64,000 nucleotides of DNA from Ekhidna sp051379705. GTDB lineage: Bacteria; Bacteroidota; Bacteroidia; Cytophagales; Cyclobacteriaceae. A program made the position numbers and the translations under genes. Shown in pieces: positions 46,953-54,941 of the stretch (positions are counted from its first letter, which is position 1; each line of letters begins with the position of its first letter). The DNA lies in NCBI RefSeq assembly GCF_051379705.1, contig NZ_CP179868.1:1364001-1428000 (forward strand), written 5' to 3'. The notes under the pieces were generated by a model. That model worked only from the letters and a program-made list of their open reading frames with translations, was not told the DNA's origin and did no database searches.

Positions 46953-47645
46953 CTAGGATTCTTTTGATTTCAGTCGGTGCTGAATCTTTTCACTTTTCAG
47001 CTCCCTAAGTGCATCTGCGGCAATCCAGCGAGCGGCCTTCGTGCCTTGTAGCTTGATTCGCCCGGCTACTTCTATCGCCTGTTTATTGAGCGTGAGGTTT
47101 TTCTTGCCAATTTGTCGGAGTGCCCAATTCACAGCCTTTTTCACAAAGTTTCTTTCGTCCCACGATTCTCGTTCGATGATGGGAAAGAACTGAGCAAACT
47201 TTTCATTTGGTGCTTTTTTATGGTGTAGGGTAATCCCAACGATGAGTGCGAAAGCCATACGTTTCTCATATTCTTCTTCCCGATGACTCCACTCTTCTAC
47301 CTTGGCTAATGCATAGGGAGTTTTTGGCAATAGCTTCATGCCGATACCATCTACAAGGTCCCATGAATAGCATTCTCGCGTCCATTTTTCAGCTATCTCC
47401 TCTGTAAAAATCTTAGGTTCGGCCATCAGAATAGCTAAGTGCTTGCATTCGTGGATGGGTTGATCCCACAGTTTATTGGCCAACGATTGGTCTTTGCCAA
47501 GCTCTTTCGCATAAGGCTTCAGGATGGCATTCTTTATCCCCAGTGCTTTAGGCGCACCTTTAATCCCGAAGTATTCCATTTTAGAGATATACTCGGGATC
47601 TGACATTTCATGCAAATCTTTTAAAATGTGGTCCAGGCTTTTCAT
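46953..47645 (-). CDS. DNA alkylation repair (AlkD-like) HEAT-repeat protein
   Basis: A 230-residue all-helical protein of the AlkC/AlkD type, which removes alkylated purines. Typical segments are a helix with LWDQPIHECKHLAILM, WDLVDGIGMKLL and SWDERNFVKKAVNWALRQIG. Substrate scope is not deducible. Overlaps the transglutaminase-like gene by ATGA and is last in its operon. Confidence 0.85.
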   Translation of the reverse strand: MKSLDHILKDLHEMSDPEYISKMEYFGIKGAPKALGIKNAILKPYAKELGKDQSLANKLWDQPIHECKHLAILMAEPKIFTEEIAEKWTRECYSWDLVDGIGMKLLPKTPYALAKVEEWSHREEEYEKRMAFALIVGITLHHKKAPNEKFAQFFPIIERESWDERNFVKKAVNWALRQIGKKNLTLNKQAIEVAGRIKLQGTKAARWIAADALRELKSEKIQHRLKSKES

Positions 47646-48493
47646 AGCGAGAAATATTGATCATCCATTTTCTGAAGGATCAATTTAATTTCATCGGCCT
47701 TGTGATAGTCTCCGAGCTTTTCGAATGAGACGATGAGGTTGCGAAGCGCTCTTAAAATGATGTCAAGATTTGAGCAGGGATTGTAAAAAATACCTTGTTT
47801 TTCGAGCTGTAAACTCTCCAGGTAATTGTCTATGTCATCTCTGGTGAAGACCAGTCCTCTGTTGAAAACATTGATATAAAATGATTCTTCACCTACCTGA
47901 TAGGTCAGGATAAATAGATTGGGAAGGTTCACCCCATAAACTGGAAGGTCCATTTTTTTGGCCAGCAACAGATACACTGAACATAAGGAAATTGGATTTC
48001 CCTTTTTCGTTTCCAAAACCGAGTTAATCATGGAATTGGCAGGTGAGTGAAAGTTTTTTGTGTTTGCTCTGAATTTAAACTTGTTGAAAAAGACTTCATT
48101 GAAAACCTTTACCCGATCGTAGGGAGTCATTTCATCCTCCATGTGACGCCACAGTTCATGATATAGCTGATCAATCTCTTGCTGGAGTTCATCGATTTCT
48201 AAATCCGGATAAAGGTATGTAGCGACTATCCAAAGTCCTTCGAGCAGATCGTCAGATTCTCGCTCTTTCCATTCAAGAAACCGTTCCTTTAAAAGCTCAA
48301 ATTGGAGCTCATGCACGAGATCTTCAATTTTTCCTTGAATGATTGGGTTAAATGTGCTTTCCCATTCTTGCTCCAGCAATGGAATTACACTGGTTCCGAT
48401 GGACATGATTTTTTCCTCAACATGAGAAACTACCTCATGATCTTCATCGTCCAGAAGGACAACAAGGGCTTTTATTTCAGATTCTTTGAGCAA
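47642..48493 (-). CDS. SirB1-type transglutaminase-like protein
   Basis: A 283-residue cytoplasmic protein. After an N-terminal helical part of about 80 residues, the transglutaminase-like core 2 domain follows (VFNEVFFNKFKFRANTKNFH, NSMINSVLETKKGNPISLCS, VYLLLAKKMDLPVYGVNLPN). A TPR-like C-terminal part carries ILRALRNLIVSFEKLGDY. The Cys of the triad would be in ISLCS. Function of the family is unknown; it may be a non-catalytic scaffold. Confidence 0.82.
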   Translation of the reverse strand: MLKESEIKALVVLLDDEDHEVVSHVEEKIMSIGTSVIPLLEQEWESTFNPIIQGKIEDLVHELQFELLKERFLEWKERESDDLLEGLWIVATYLYPDLEIDELQQEIDQLYHELWRHMEDEMTPYDRVKVFNEVFFNKFKFRANTKNFHSPANSMINSVLETKKGNPISLCSVYLLLAKKMDLPVYGVNLPNLFILTYQVGEESFYINVFNRGLVFTRDDIDNYLESLQLEKQGIFYNPCSNLDIILRALRNLIVSFEKLGDYHKADEIKLILQKMDDQYFSL

Positions 48494-48505
48494 GGAATAA
48501 AGTTA

Positions 48506-50134
48506 TCAAGTTTGAATGACACCTACGTTCATACGCTCCTCAATAGGGGCATGATTCGCCATTTCTATCCCTTTTGAAATGACACTTCGGGTTTCTTTTG
48601 GATCGATGATGCCATCTACCCAAAGTCGCGAGGCGGCATAGTAAGGACTTAATTTTTCTCTATATGAATCTTCAATTTTCTTAAGTTGAGCTTTCTTCTC
48701 TTCTTCTGTGAGCTCCTTGCCTTTCGCTTTTGCTGAGGCAATCTCAATCTGAAGAAGTGTTTTGGCTGCAGAACCTCCACTCATTACTGCTATTTCTGCT
48801 GTCGGCCAGGCATAAATCAAACGCGGATCATAGGCTTTGCCACACATCGCATAGTTGCCTGCGCCATATGAGCTACCCATTACGATACTGAATTTTGGCA
48901 CTACAGAATTTGAAACCGCATTTACCATCTTCGCACCGTCCTTGATTATACCTCCATGCTCGGATCGAGAGCCAACCATAAATCCATTTACATCATGCAG
49001 AAAAACCAATGGGATCTTACGCTGATTGCAGTTCATAATGAATCGCGCAGCTTTGTCGGCTGAGTCGGAATAAATCACTCCGCCCATCTGCATCTCTCCT
49101 TTTTTGGTTTTCACCACCTTGCGCTGGTTGGCTACAATGCCTACACTCCAGCCATCAATTCTGCCATATCCGCAAACAATCGACTTACCATATAACTCTT
49201 TATATTGATCAAATTCGGAATCATCTACCAAGCACTTGATGACCTCCTCCATATCGTATTGAATTCCGCGATTTTCCGGAAATTCTCCATAGATATCCGT
49301 AAGCTTCTTTTTTGGCGCTTTGCTTTTGGCACGGTTAAAGCCGGCAGTTTCAGGCTCTCCTACTTTGTCAAAAATCTTCTTTATCGCATCTAAGGCTGCC
49401 TTATCATCCTCAAACTTATTGTCTGTAACGCCTGAAATCTCACAGTGGGTCGTTGCACCTCCTAGTGTCTCATTGTCAATATCCTCACCAACTGCAGATT
49501 TTACAAGGTAACTACCTGCCAGAAAAACTGATCCGGTTCCATCAACAATTAAGGCTTCATCGGCCATGATTGGGAGGTAGGCACCTCCTGCTACACAGCT
49601 ACCCATAATCGCTGCGATCTGAATGATGCCTTTAGAAGACATTACCGCATTGTTTCTGAACTGGCGTCCAAAATGTTCTTTATCTGGAAAAATCTCGTCC
49701 TGCATTGGGAGAAAAACGCCTGCACTGTCGACCAGATAGATGATTGGGAGATTATTTTCTATCGAGATTTCCTGTGCTCTTAAATTTTTCTTAGCGGTCA
49801 TGGGAAACCAGGCGCCCGCTTTTACAGTCGCGTCGTTGGCTACTACCATACATTGCCTGCCAGATACTTTTCCTATTCCAGTTACCACCCCGGCGGAAGG
49901 GCAACCCCCTACTTCCAGGTACATTCCATCCGCAGCAAATGCGCCAACCTCTAAAAACTCCTTTGGGTCATCTAATAGGTATTCTATGCGCTCTCTAGCC
50001 GTGAGTTTACCTTTCTTGTGATGCGAGGCTATTTTCTTTTCGCCTCCACCAAGTTTTACATTTTTAAGACGCTCGTTTAGCTTGTATACCAGCTGCTTGT
50101 TGGCATCTTCATTTTTATTGAATTGAATATTCAT
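48506..50134 (-). CDS. Acyl-CoA carboxylase beta subunit (methylcrotonoyl-CoA type)
   Basis: A 542-residue carboxyltransferase. I start it at MNIQFNKNED (50134); a longer frame would run into the MCE gene. The crotonase-like halves show VDSAGVFLPMQDEIFPDKEHF, GSCVAGGAYLPIMADE and, in the second half, FLHDVNGFMVGSRSEHGGII and GSSYGAGNYAMCGKAYDP. These are closest in my memory to methylcrotonoyl-CoA carboxylase beta, which works in leucine breakdown, but propionyl- or geranyl-type specificity cannot be excluded. The biotin-carrying alpha subunit is not in the window. Confidence 0.88.
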   Translation of the reverse strand: MNIQFNKNEDANKQLVYKLNERLKNVKLGGGEKKIASHHKKGKLTARERIEYLLDDPKEFLEVGAFAADGMYLEVGGCPSAGVVTGIGKVSGRQCMVVANDATVKAGAWFPMTAKKNLRAQEISIENNLPIIYLVDSAGVFLPMQDEIFPDKEHFGRQFRNNAVMSSKGIIQIAAIMGSCVAGGAYLPIMADEALIVDGTGSVFLAGSYLVKSAVGEDIDNETLGGATTHCEISGVTDNKFEDDKAALDAIKKIFDKVGEPETAGFNRAKSKAPKKKLTDIYGEFPENRGIQYDMEEVIKCLVDDSEFDQYKELYGKSIVCGYGRIDGWSVGIVANQRKVVKTKKGEMQMGGVIYSDSADKAARFIMNCNQRKIPLVFLHDVNGFMVGSRSEHGGIIKDGAKMVNAVSNSVVPKFSIVMGSSYGAGNYAMCGKAYDPRLIYAWPTAEIAVMSGGSAAKTLLQIEIASAKAKGKELTEEEKKAQLKKIEDSYREKLSPYYAASRLWVDGIIDPKETRSVISKGIEMANHAPIEERMNVGVIQT

Positions 50135-50147
50135 CGATTTTTTTTCG

Positions 50148-51065
50148 CTACTTACCTTCCTGAGAAATTCCTTTGAGCTTCTTATTTTTTCTACCAAGCG
50201 GACCCATAAAATCTTTTGGGTAATTGTTGAAATGAATGATGAGCTCATCCATATCTACAAGAAGCTTATTCAAATTGTTGTAGATCGAATCATTGTTGAG
50301 AAGCTTGCCAACTGTTCCCTCCTCTGATTGTACAGCCAGTAAGAGTTGATTGACATGCTCCAGAGATTCGTTTACTTTTTCGAGAGTGGCAGCCACAGGT
50401 ACCTCATTCAGTGAATCCATGAGCATTTTGGAACTCGAAATCAAACCTTCAAGCTGATCACTTCTGTCTTTGACACTATTTATTAGTGAGTCCGTAGAAT
50501 TTAAAACTCGTTCTACTTCGAGGCTATTTACTTTGTGAGTAATAGAGCCAATAGCATACTTTAACGTATCCACTGTTCCTCTAATATCCGTCCTGTTTAG
50601 CTCGTCCAGCAATTCGTTCAGCTTGGTTATAGTCGTATTCAAGTTATCCGCTACCGGCTCAAATTGGGAGAGCATATCACCATCCATGTCTGAAGCCAAC
50701 GTGTCTCCTGGCTGGGCCAAATCCTGTGCTTTTCCTACATTCAGTACGATTGCCTTTCCTCCAAAAAGTCCGTCATTAGCCAAAGTTGCCGAAGCATCTT
50801 TACCGATCATTAAGCCTTCATCAATATCAAATGAAACGACGATATATCCTTTTTCCTGAACAAGCTTAAACCCACTCACTCTTCCGACCGGCAGACCGTT
50901 GAAATAAACGGGGTTTGATACATTCAAACCTGAAACATTGGTGTATGTGGCATAAAACCTGTTAGATGGAGAAAATAGATCAGATCCTCGCAGAAAATTG
51001 AATCCATAGTACAATAAGGCACCGGAAATAATGGTAATTAAACCTATCTTAAATTCTTTTGACAC
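50148..51065 (-). CDS. MlaD/MCE-family lipid-transport protein
   Basis: A 305-residue protein with one N-terminal membrane anchor (FKIGLITIISGALLYYGFNFL) and one MCE domain (YATYTNVSGLNVSNPVYFNG, LPVGRVSGFKL). A long helical region with a periodic Ser/Leu/Asp pattern follows. MCE proteins form periplasmic hexamers that shuttle lipids between membranes. No MlaE or MlaF is adjacent. 12 bp downstream of the amidase gene. Confidence 0.92.
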   Translation of the reverse strand: MSKEFKIGLITIISGALLYYGFNFLRGSDLFSPSNRFYATYTNVSGLNVSNPVYFNGLPVGRVSGFKLVQEKGYIVVSFDIDEGLMIGKDASATLANDGLFGGKAIVLNVGKAQDLAQPGDTLASDMDGDMLSQFEPVADNLNTTITKLNELLDELNRTDIRGTVDTLKYAIGSITHKVNSLEVERVLNSTDSLINSVKDRSDQLEGLISSSKMLMDSLNEVPVAATLEKVNESLEHVNQLLLAVQSEEGTVGKLLNNDSIYNNLNKLLVDMDELIIHFNNYPKDFMGPLGRKNKKLKGISQEGK

Positions 51066-51077
51066 TGTTACTAATTT

Positions 51078-51878
51078 TTAATTCTGGGCATCAAATGCTT
51101 CCTTGTATTCTTTAATGGCACGGTAAATTCCTGAGGCAATATAAGACTGAACTTCAGGGTTATTTAATTCCTTCTCTTCGACCGGATTGGAAAGGTAGCC
51201 AATTTCCACTAACACACTCGGCATAGCTGTGCTCCACATGACGTATAAGCTCGATTGTTTTACTCCGTAGCTCCTTCTTCCTGCCCTGTTTTTTAGCTGA
51301 TCATCTATCAAACTGGCAAGCATCAGGCTGTTGTCCTGATATGCAGATTGTGTGAGGTTGTAAAGGATGTATGATTCTTCAGATTGTGGATCAAAATCAT
51401 AATTCTTTTGATAGTCTTCTTCGAGGAGGATTACCGAATTTTCTCTTTGGGCAACCTCTAGCGCTCGATCGGTATTTTGAGCTCCCATAACATAAACTTC
51501 TGATCCTTTGATCTTCTGCTTCCTCGTAAGCGAAGTTGTTTTTGGTAAGGAGTTTGCATGGATCGAAACAAACAAGTCAGCACTATGATTATTGGCCATT
51601 TCAGATCTTTTTTCAAGTTCTATGAACGTATCATCTTTACGGGTGTAGACAATTTCGATATCAGAAATGTATTTATTGACATACTCCCCAACTTTAAGAG
51701 CGACTTGAAGGGCAACATCCTTTTCTTTGGTGTAAGAGCCGAGCGTACCTGGGTCTTTTCCTCCGTGACCCGCGTCTATGACAATCTTAGTCACCGCAAA
51801 GTTCTTTTTACCAACCGGGTGAAATGATGCTAAAACTAAAAATAATGTCAATCCGATGGGTAGAACTAGATTTCTCAC
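51078..51878 (-). CDS. N-acetylmuramoyl-L-alanine amidase
   Basis: A 266-residue Amidase_3 enzyme with a signal peptide or anchor, starting at GTG. Zinc ligands are His38 (IDAGHGGKDPG), Glu52 and His107 (VSIHANS); the catalytic Glu lies in VLVEIGYLSNPVEE. It cleaves the stem peptide from peptidoglycan, acting in cell separation. Divergent from the LptD-like gene with a 166-bp spacer that has no convincing promoter match. Confidence 0.94.
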   Translation of the reverse strand: MRNLVLPIGLTLFLVLASFHPVGKKNFAVTKIVIDAGHGGKDPGTLGSYTKEKDVALQVALKVGEYVNKYISDIEIVYTRKDDTFIELEKRSEMANNHSADLFVSIHANSLPKTTSLTRKQKIKGSEVYVMGAQNTDRALEVAQRENSVILLEEDYQKNYDFDPQSEESYILYNLTQSAYQDNSLMLASLIDDQLKNRAGRRSYGVKQSSLYVMWSTAMPSVLVEIGYLSNPVEEKELNNPEVQSYIASGIYRAIKEYKEAFDAQN

Positions 51879-52044
51879 TCCCTTTATTGTCTAAAATGAA
51901 ATACTTTTACGCAAAATTTAGAAAAATTGGCCATGGCAGTTATTTTCCTTTGCTTTTTATTGCAAATAATCTGCCAATTGTGTCAATAATTAAACATCTC
52001 AAAGATAGTTTGGTCATTGTTCATTTTCAAAAAAGCGAGTTGGA

Positions 52045-54795
52045 TTGAGGTGTCTCATAGTACTTTTCTGTTTGATTTTTTCTTTCTGGGCCCAGTCACA
52101 GGAAGCAGACTCTGTCTATACGCAGGCTGAGGAGGATATTTCAATAGGTGACAGTCTCGCCACAGTGCTTCCATCAGATACTACAAAAACTGATACTACC
52201 AATACTCAGCAAAAGCCTACTAATCAAAGTGACATACAAACCACTATCAATTACAATGCGAAAGATTCACTCTTCTTCAATGTAAAAAGCAGAGAGCTCT
52301 TCCTTTACGGAGATACGCACATAGATTATGGACGAGTAGCTCTTGATGCGGAACGAACAGATGTAGACTGGACTAAACGAACGCTCAAGGCAAAATATGT
52401 AACTGACTCTACCGGTAGAAAAATCGGAAAACCAGTTTTCACAGAAGGTCCAGATACTTATGTCACAGATGACATTGTCTATAACTTCAAAACAGAGCGA
52501 GCATTAATTAAAGGGGTAATAACCGAAAAGCAGGGTGGATTCATGCATGGAGAGGACGTGAAGAAAAACGCCGATGACGAGCTATTCATTAGAGGTGCAG
52601 CTTATACCACGTGCAATCTGGAAGATCCACATTTCTCAATTCAATCATCCAAATTGAAGGTTATACCAAATAATAAGGTTGTCTCCGGTCCATTTAATAT
52701 GAGGTTTAGAGATGTGCCAACACCTATATTTTTTCCTTTTGGTATGTTTCCACAGCCAAACGAAAAATCTTCAGGTATTATCGTTCCCTCATACGGTGAA
52801 GAGCAGCGCAGGGGGTTTTTTCTACGAAATGGAGGATATTACTTTGCAATAAGTGACTATGTAGACCTGCGACTAACAGGTGATATTTATTCAAAAGGTG
52901 GTAGTGGTGTAAATGCAGTATCCAACTACTTTAAGCGCTATTCCTTTAGAGGAACCTTCAATTTTTCTTACGCAAATTCGGTAACTGACGATATTGAAAA
53001 TCCAATCGAAACCAATGATTATAGTGTGAGATGGAATCACACACCCGAATCTAAAGGCAATTCATCTTTCTCTGCCTCAGTAAACGCTGCAACACGGACG
53101 TATACTCAAAATAATAATCTGGTTGTACAGGATTTTGATCGTAGTATTAATTCTCAACTTGCCTCTAGCATCAGCTATCGAAAGACCTTCGCCGGTACTC
53201 CTTTCAATATGTCTAGTAACCTGAGACATAGCCAAAACTTACAGTCTGGTATCGTAAACCTCACTTTACCTGACCTGACTGTAAACATGAATCGAATCTA
53301 TCCATTCAAAAATGTTGTGAAAACCAGCAAATCCCCACTTTCAAAGCTCAATTTCAGTCACAATCTGGTGGCCAAGAATGAACTCTCAAATGATCGGGTA
53401 AGAAATTTCAATTTCAATGTAGTGAATAGAAGTAGCAGATCAGATTCTGTAATCACTTTCAATAGCTCAAATTTTGATGAAATCTTTAGGCGTTCACAGT
53501 TTGGATTTAAGCACGCTGTTCCAATATCTACTTCAATGAGTGTGCTGAAATATTTCACGTTAAACCCAACATTTAACTATCAGGAACTTTGGTATACCAA
53601 AGAGCTTCAATATGAATACATTCCTGAAGAAAATGGTGTGCAAGTAGATACTGTAAGTGGATTCAGCAGAGCAGGAAGTTGGTCAACTGGTGCCTCTTTA
53701 AACACCCGAATGTACGGAACGGTCTTCTTCAACAAGGGTAAAATTCAGGCTATTCGACATGTGATGACACCTAGTGTTTCATTTAGCTACAGTCCGGACT
53801 TCTCGGATACCAAATATGGTGTATACAGTGAAATCCAAATAGACTCATTGGGCAACACACAGCGTGTGAGTAAATATGAAGGTTTCGCCTATGGATCACC
53901 ACCGGGAGGGGAAAGTAAAACGATAGGATTCTCGCTTTCCAATAATATTGAGATGAAAGTGGCAAGCAAAAAAGACACTGTGAATGGCTTCACAAAAGTA
54001 AAATTATTTGATAACCTCGGTATAAGTTCAGGGTATAACCTCGCCGCAGATTCATTCAAATTGAGTAACATCAATCTCAATGCAAGAACCAGTTTTTTTG
54101 ACGGTAAAATCAGCCTGAACGTTACAGGAACTCTTGATCCTTATGAATACTTGCTTCTATCGGAAAGTACAAATTCACGTGGAGAGCGAGTTGTAAGCCA
54201 ACGCAGGCTAGATAGATTTACATGGAGTAATGGGAACGGCCTGGGTCGTCTGTCCAGCCTAAATACAGCCATAGGCATAAATCTTTCCCCTAGCGGATCA
54301 TCCAACCGTAACAACACCAATTCACCTGGAAATAATAACGATTTTGGAAATACTGGACTCGAAGCACCAGACGAACAAGTCGGTTTTGATGGTTACTCAG
54401 ATCTAGAACGAGATCAAATAAATCACATTCAAAATAATCCAGAGTTGTATGTGGACTTCAAAGTTCCATGGTCCTTACGAATGCAATACTCTATCAATAG
54501 AACAAAGAGAGGATTCGAGGAAGCCGCAATTCGTCAAAGTTTCCAATTTAGCGGCACGCTAGGTCTCACTGATAAAACTCAAATTACTTTCAACTCAGGA
54601 TATGACTTTGAAGCGAAAGATTTCACAACGACACGAGTTGGTGTTGCACGCGATCTTCATTGCTGGACTATGAACTTTGATTGGGTGCCGTTTGGCAGGT
54701 TTCAATCGTACTTTCTTTCCATCCGTGTCAAGTCCTCAATACTTCAGGATTTAAAGCTAGAAAAGCGCCGAAGCTTTTTTGACTTCTTTAATTAG
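52045..54795 (+). CDS. LptD-like LPS-assembly outer-membrane protein, TTG start
   Basis: A 916-residue protein. The start is TTG at 52045, giving signal peptide MRCLIVLFCLIFSFWAQSQE; no ATG fits. An OstA/LptA-like jelly-roll follows (FNVKSRELFLYGDTHIDYG, DDIVYNFKTERALIKGVI), then the large barrel domain (FPFGMFPQPNEKSSGIIVPS, SYGEEQRRGFFLRNGGYYF). It inserts lipopolysaccharide into the outer leaflet. The linker around residues 745-790 is Asn/Ser/Gly-rich. The Bacteroidota branch differs from proteobacterial LptD, so I leave the symbol open. Confidence 0.87.
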   Translation: MRCLIVLFCLIFSFWAQSQEADSVYTQAEEDISIGDSLATVLPSDTTKTDTTNTQQKPTNQSDIQTTINYNAKDSLFFNVKSRELFLYGDTHIDYGRVALDAERTDVDWTKRTLKAKYVTDSTGRKIGKPVFTEGPDTYVTDDIVYNFKTERALIKGVITEKQGGFMHGEDVKKNADDELFIRGAAYTTCNLEDPHFSIQSSKLKVIPNNKVVSGPFNMRFRDVPTPIFFPFGMFPQPNEKSSGIIVPSYGEEQRRGFFLRNGGYYFAISDYVDLRLTGDIYSKGGSGVNAVSNYFKRYSFRGTFNFSYANSVTDDIENPIETNDYSVRWNHTPESKGNSSFSASVNAATRTYTQNNNLVVQDFDRSINSQLASSISYRKTFAGTPFNMSSNLRHSQNLQSGIVNLTLPDLTVNMNRIYPFKNVVKTSKSPLSKLNFSHNLVAKNELSNDRVRNFNFNVVNRSSRSDSVITFNSSNFDEIFRRSQFGFKHAVPISTSMSVLKYFTLNPTFNYQELWYTKELQYEYIPEENGVQVDTVSGFSRAGSWSTGASLNTRMYGTVFFNKGKIQAIRHVMTPSVSFSYSPDFSDTKYGVYSEIQIDSLGNTQRVSKYEGFAYGSPPGGESKTIGFSLSNNIEMKVASKKDTVNGFTKVKLFDNLGISSGYNLAADSFKLSNINLNARTSFFDGKISLNVTGTLDPYEYLLLSESTNSRGERVVSQRRLDRFTWSNGNGLGRLSSLNTAIGINLSPSGSSNRNNTNSPGNNNDFGNTGLEAPDEQVGFDGYSDLERDQINHIQNNPELYVDFKVPWSLRMQYSINRTKRGFEEAAIRQSFQFSGTLGLTDKTQITFNSGYDFEAKDFTTTRVGVARDLHCWTMNFDWVPFGRFQSYFLSIRVKSSILQDLKLEKRRSFFDFFN

Positions 54796-54840
54796 AAGTA
54801 TTTATCAAAAATTGTAAAATAGACTTAAAAACTAGTGTAA

Positions 54841-54877
54841 CCCTCAAATCCCTTATGGTTTGAGGGCTTTTTTTTTA
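54841..54877 (+). terminator. Terminator of the LptD-like gene
   Basis: Stem CCCTCAAA/TTTGAGGG, loop of 10, followed by C and nine T. Separates the LptD-like gene from the second SusCD locus. Confidence 0.85.
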
Positions 54878-54941
54878 CAATTATTTAGACTTTTTCAAAG
54901 CTACTCTTACAGGTTTAAAATCATTTTTTAACAAACAAATC

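Noticed and set aside
50135..50248. N-terminal extension of the acyl-CoA carboxylase
   Set aside because: It overlaps the end of the MCE gene in another frame and has no family similarity; the internal ATG at 50134 fits.
51824..52048. Plus-strand frame of 74 codons before the LptD-like gene
   Set aside because: It is largely antisense to the amidase start and the divergent promoter region, without recognisable features.
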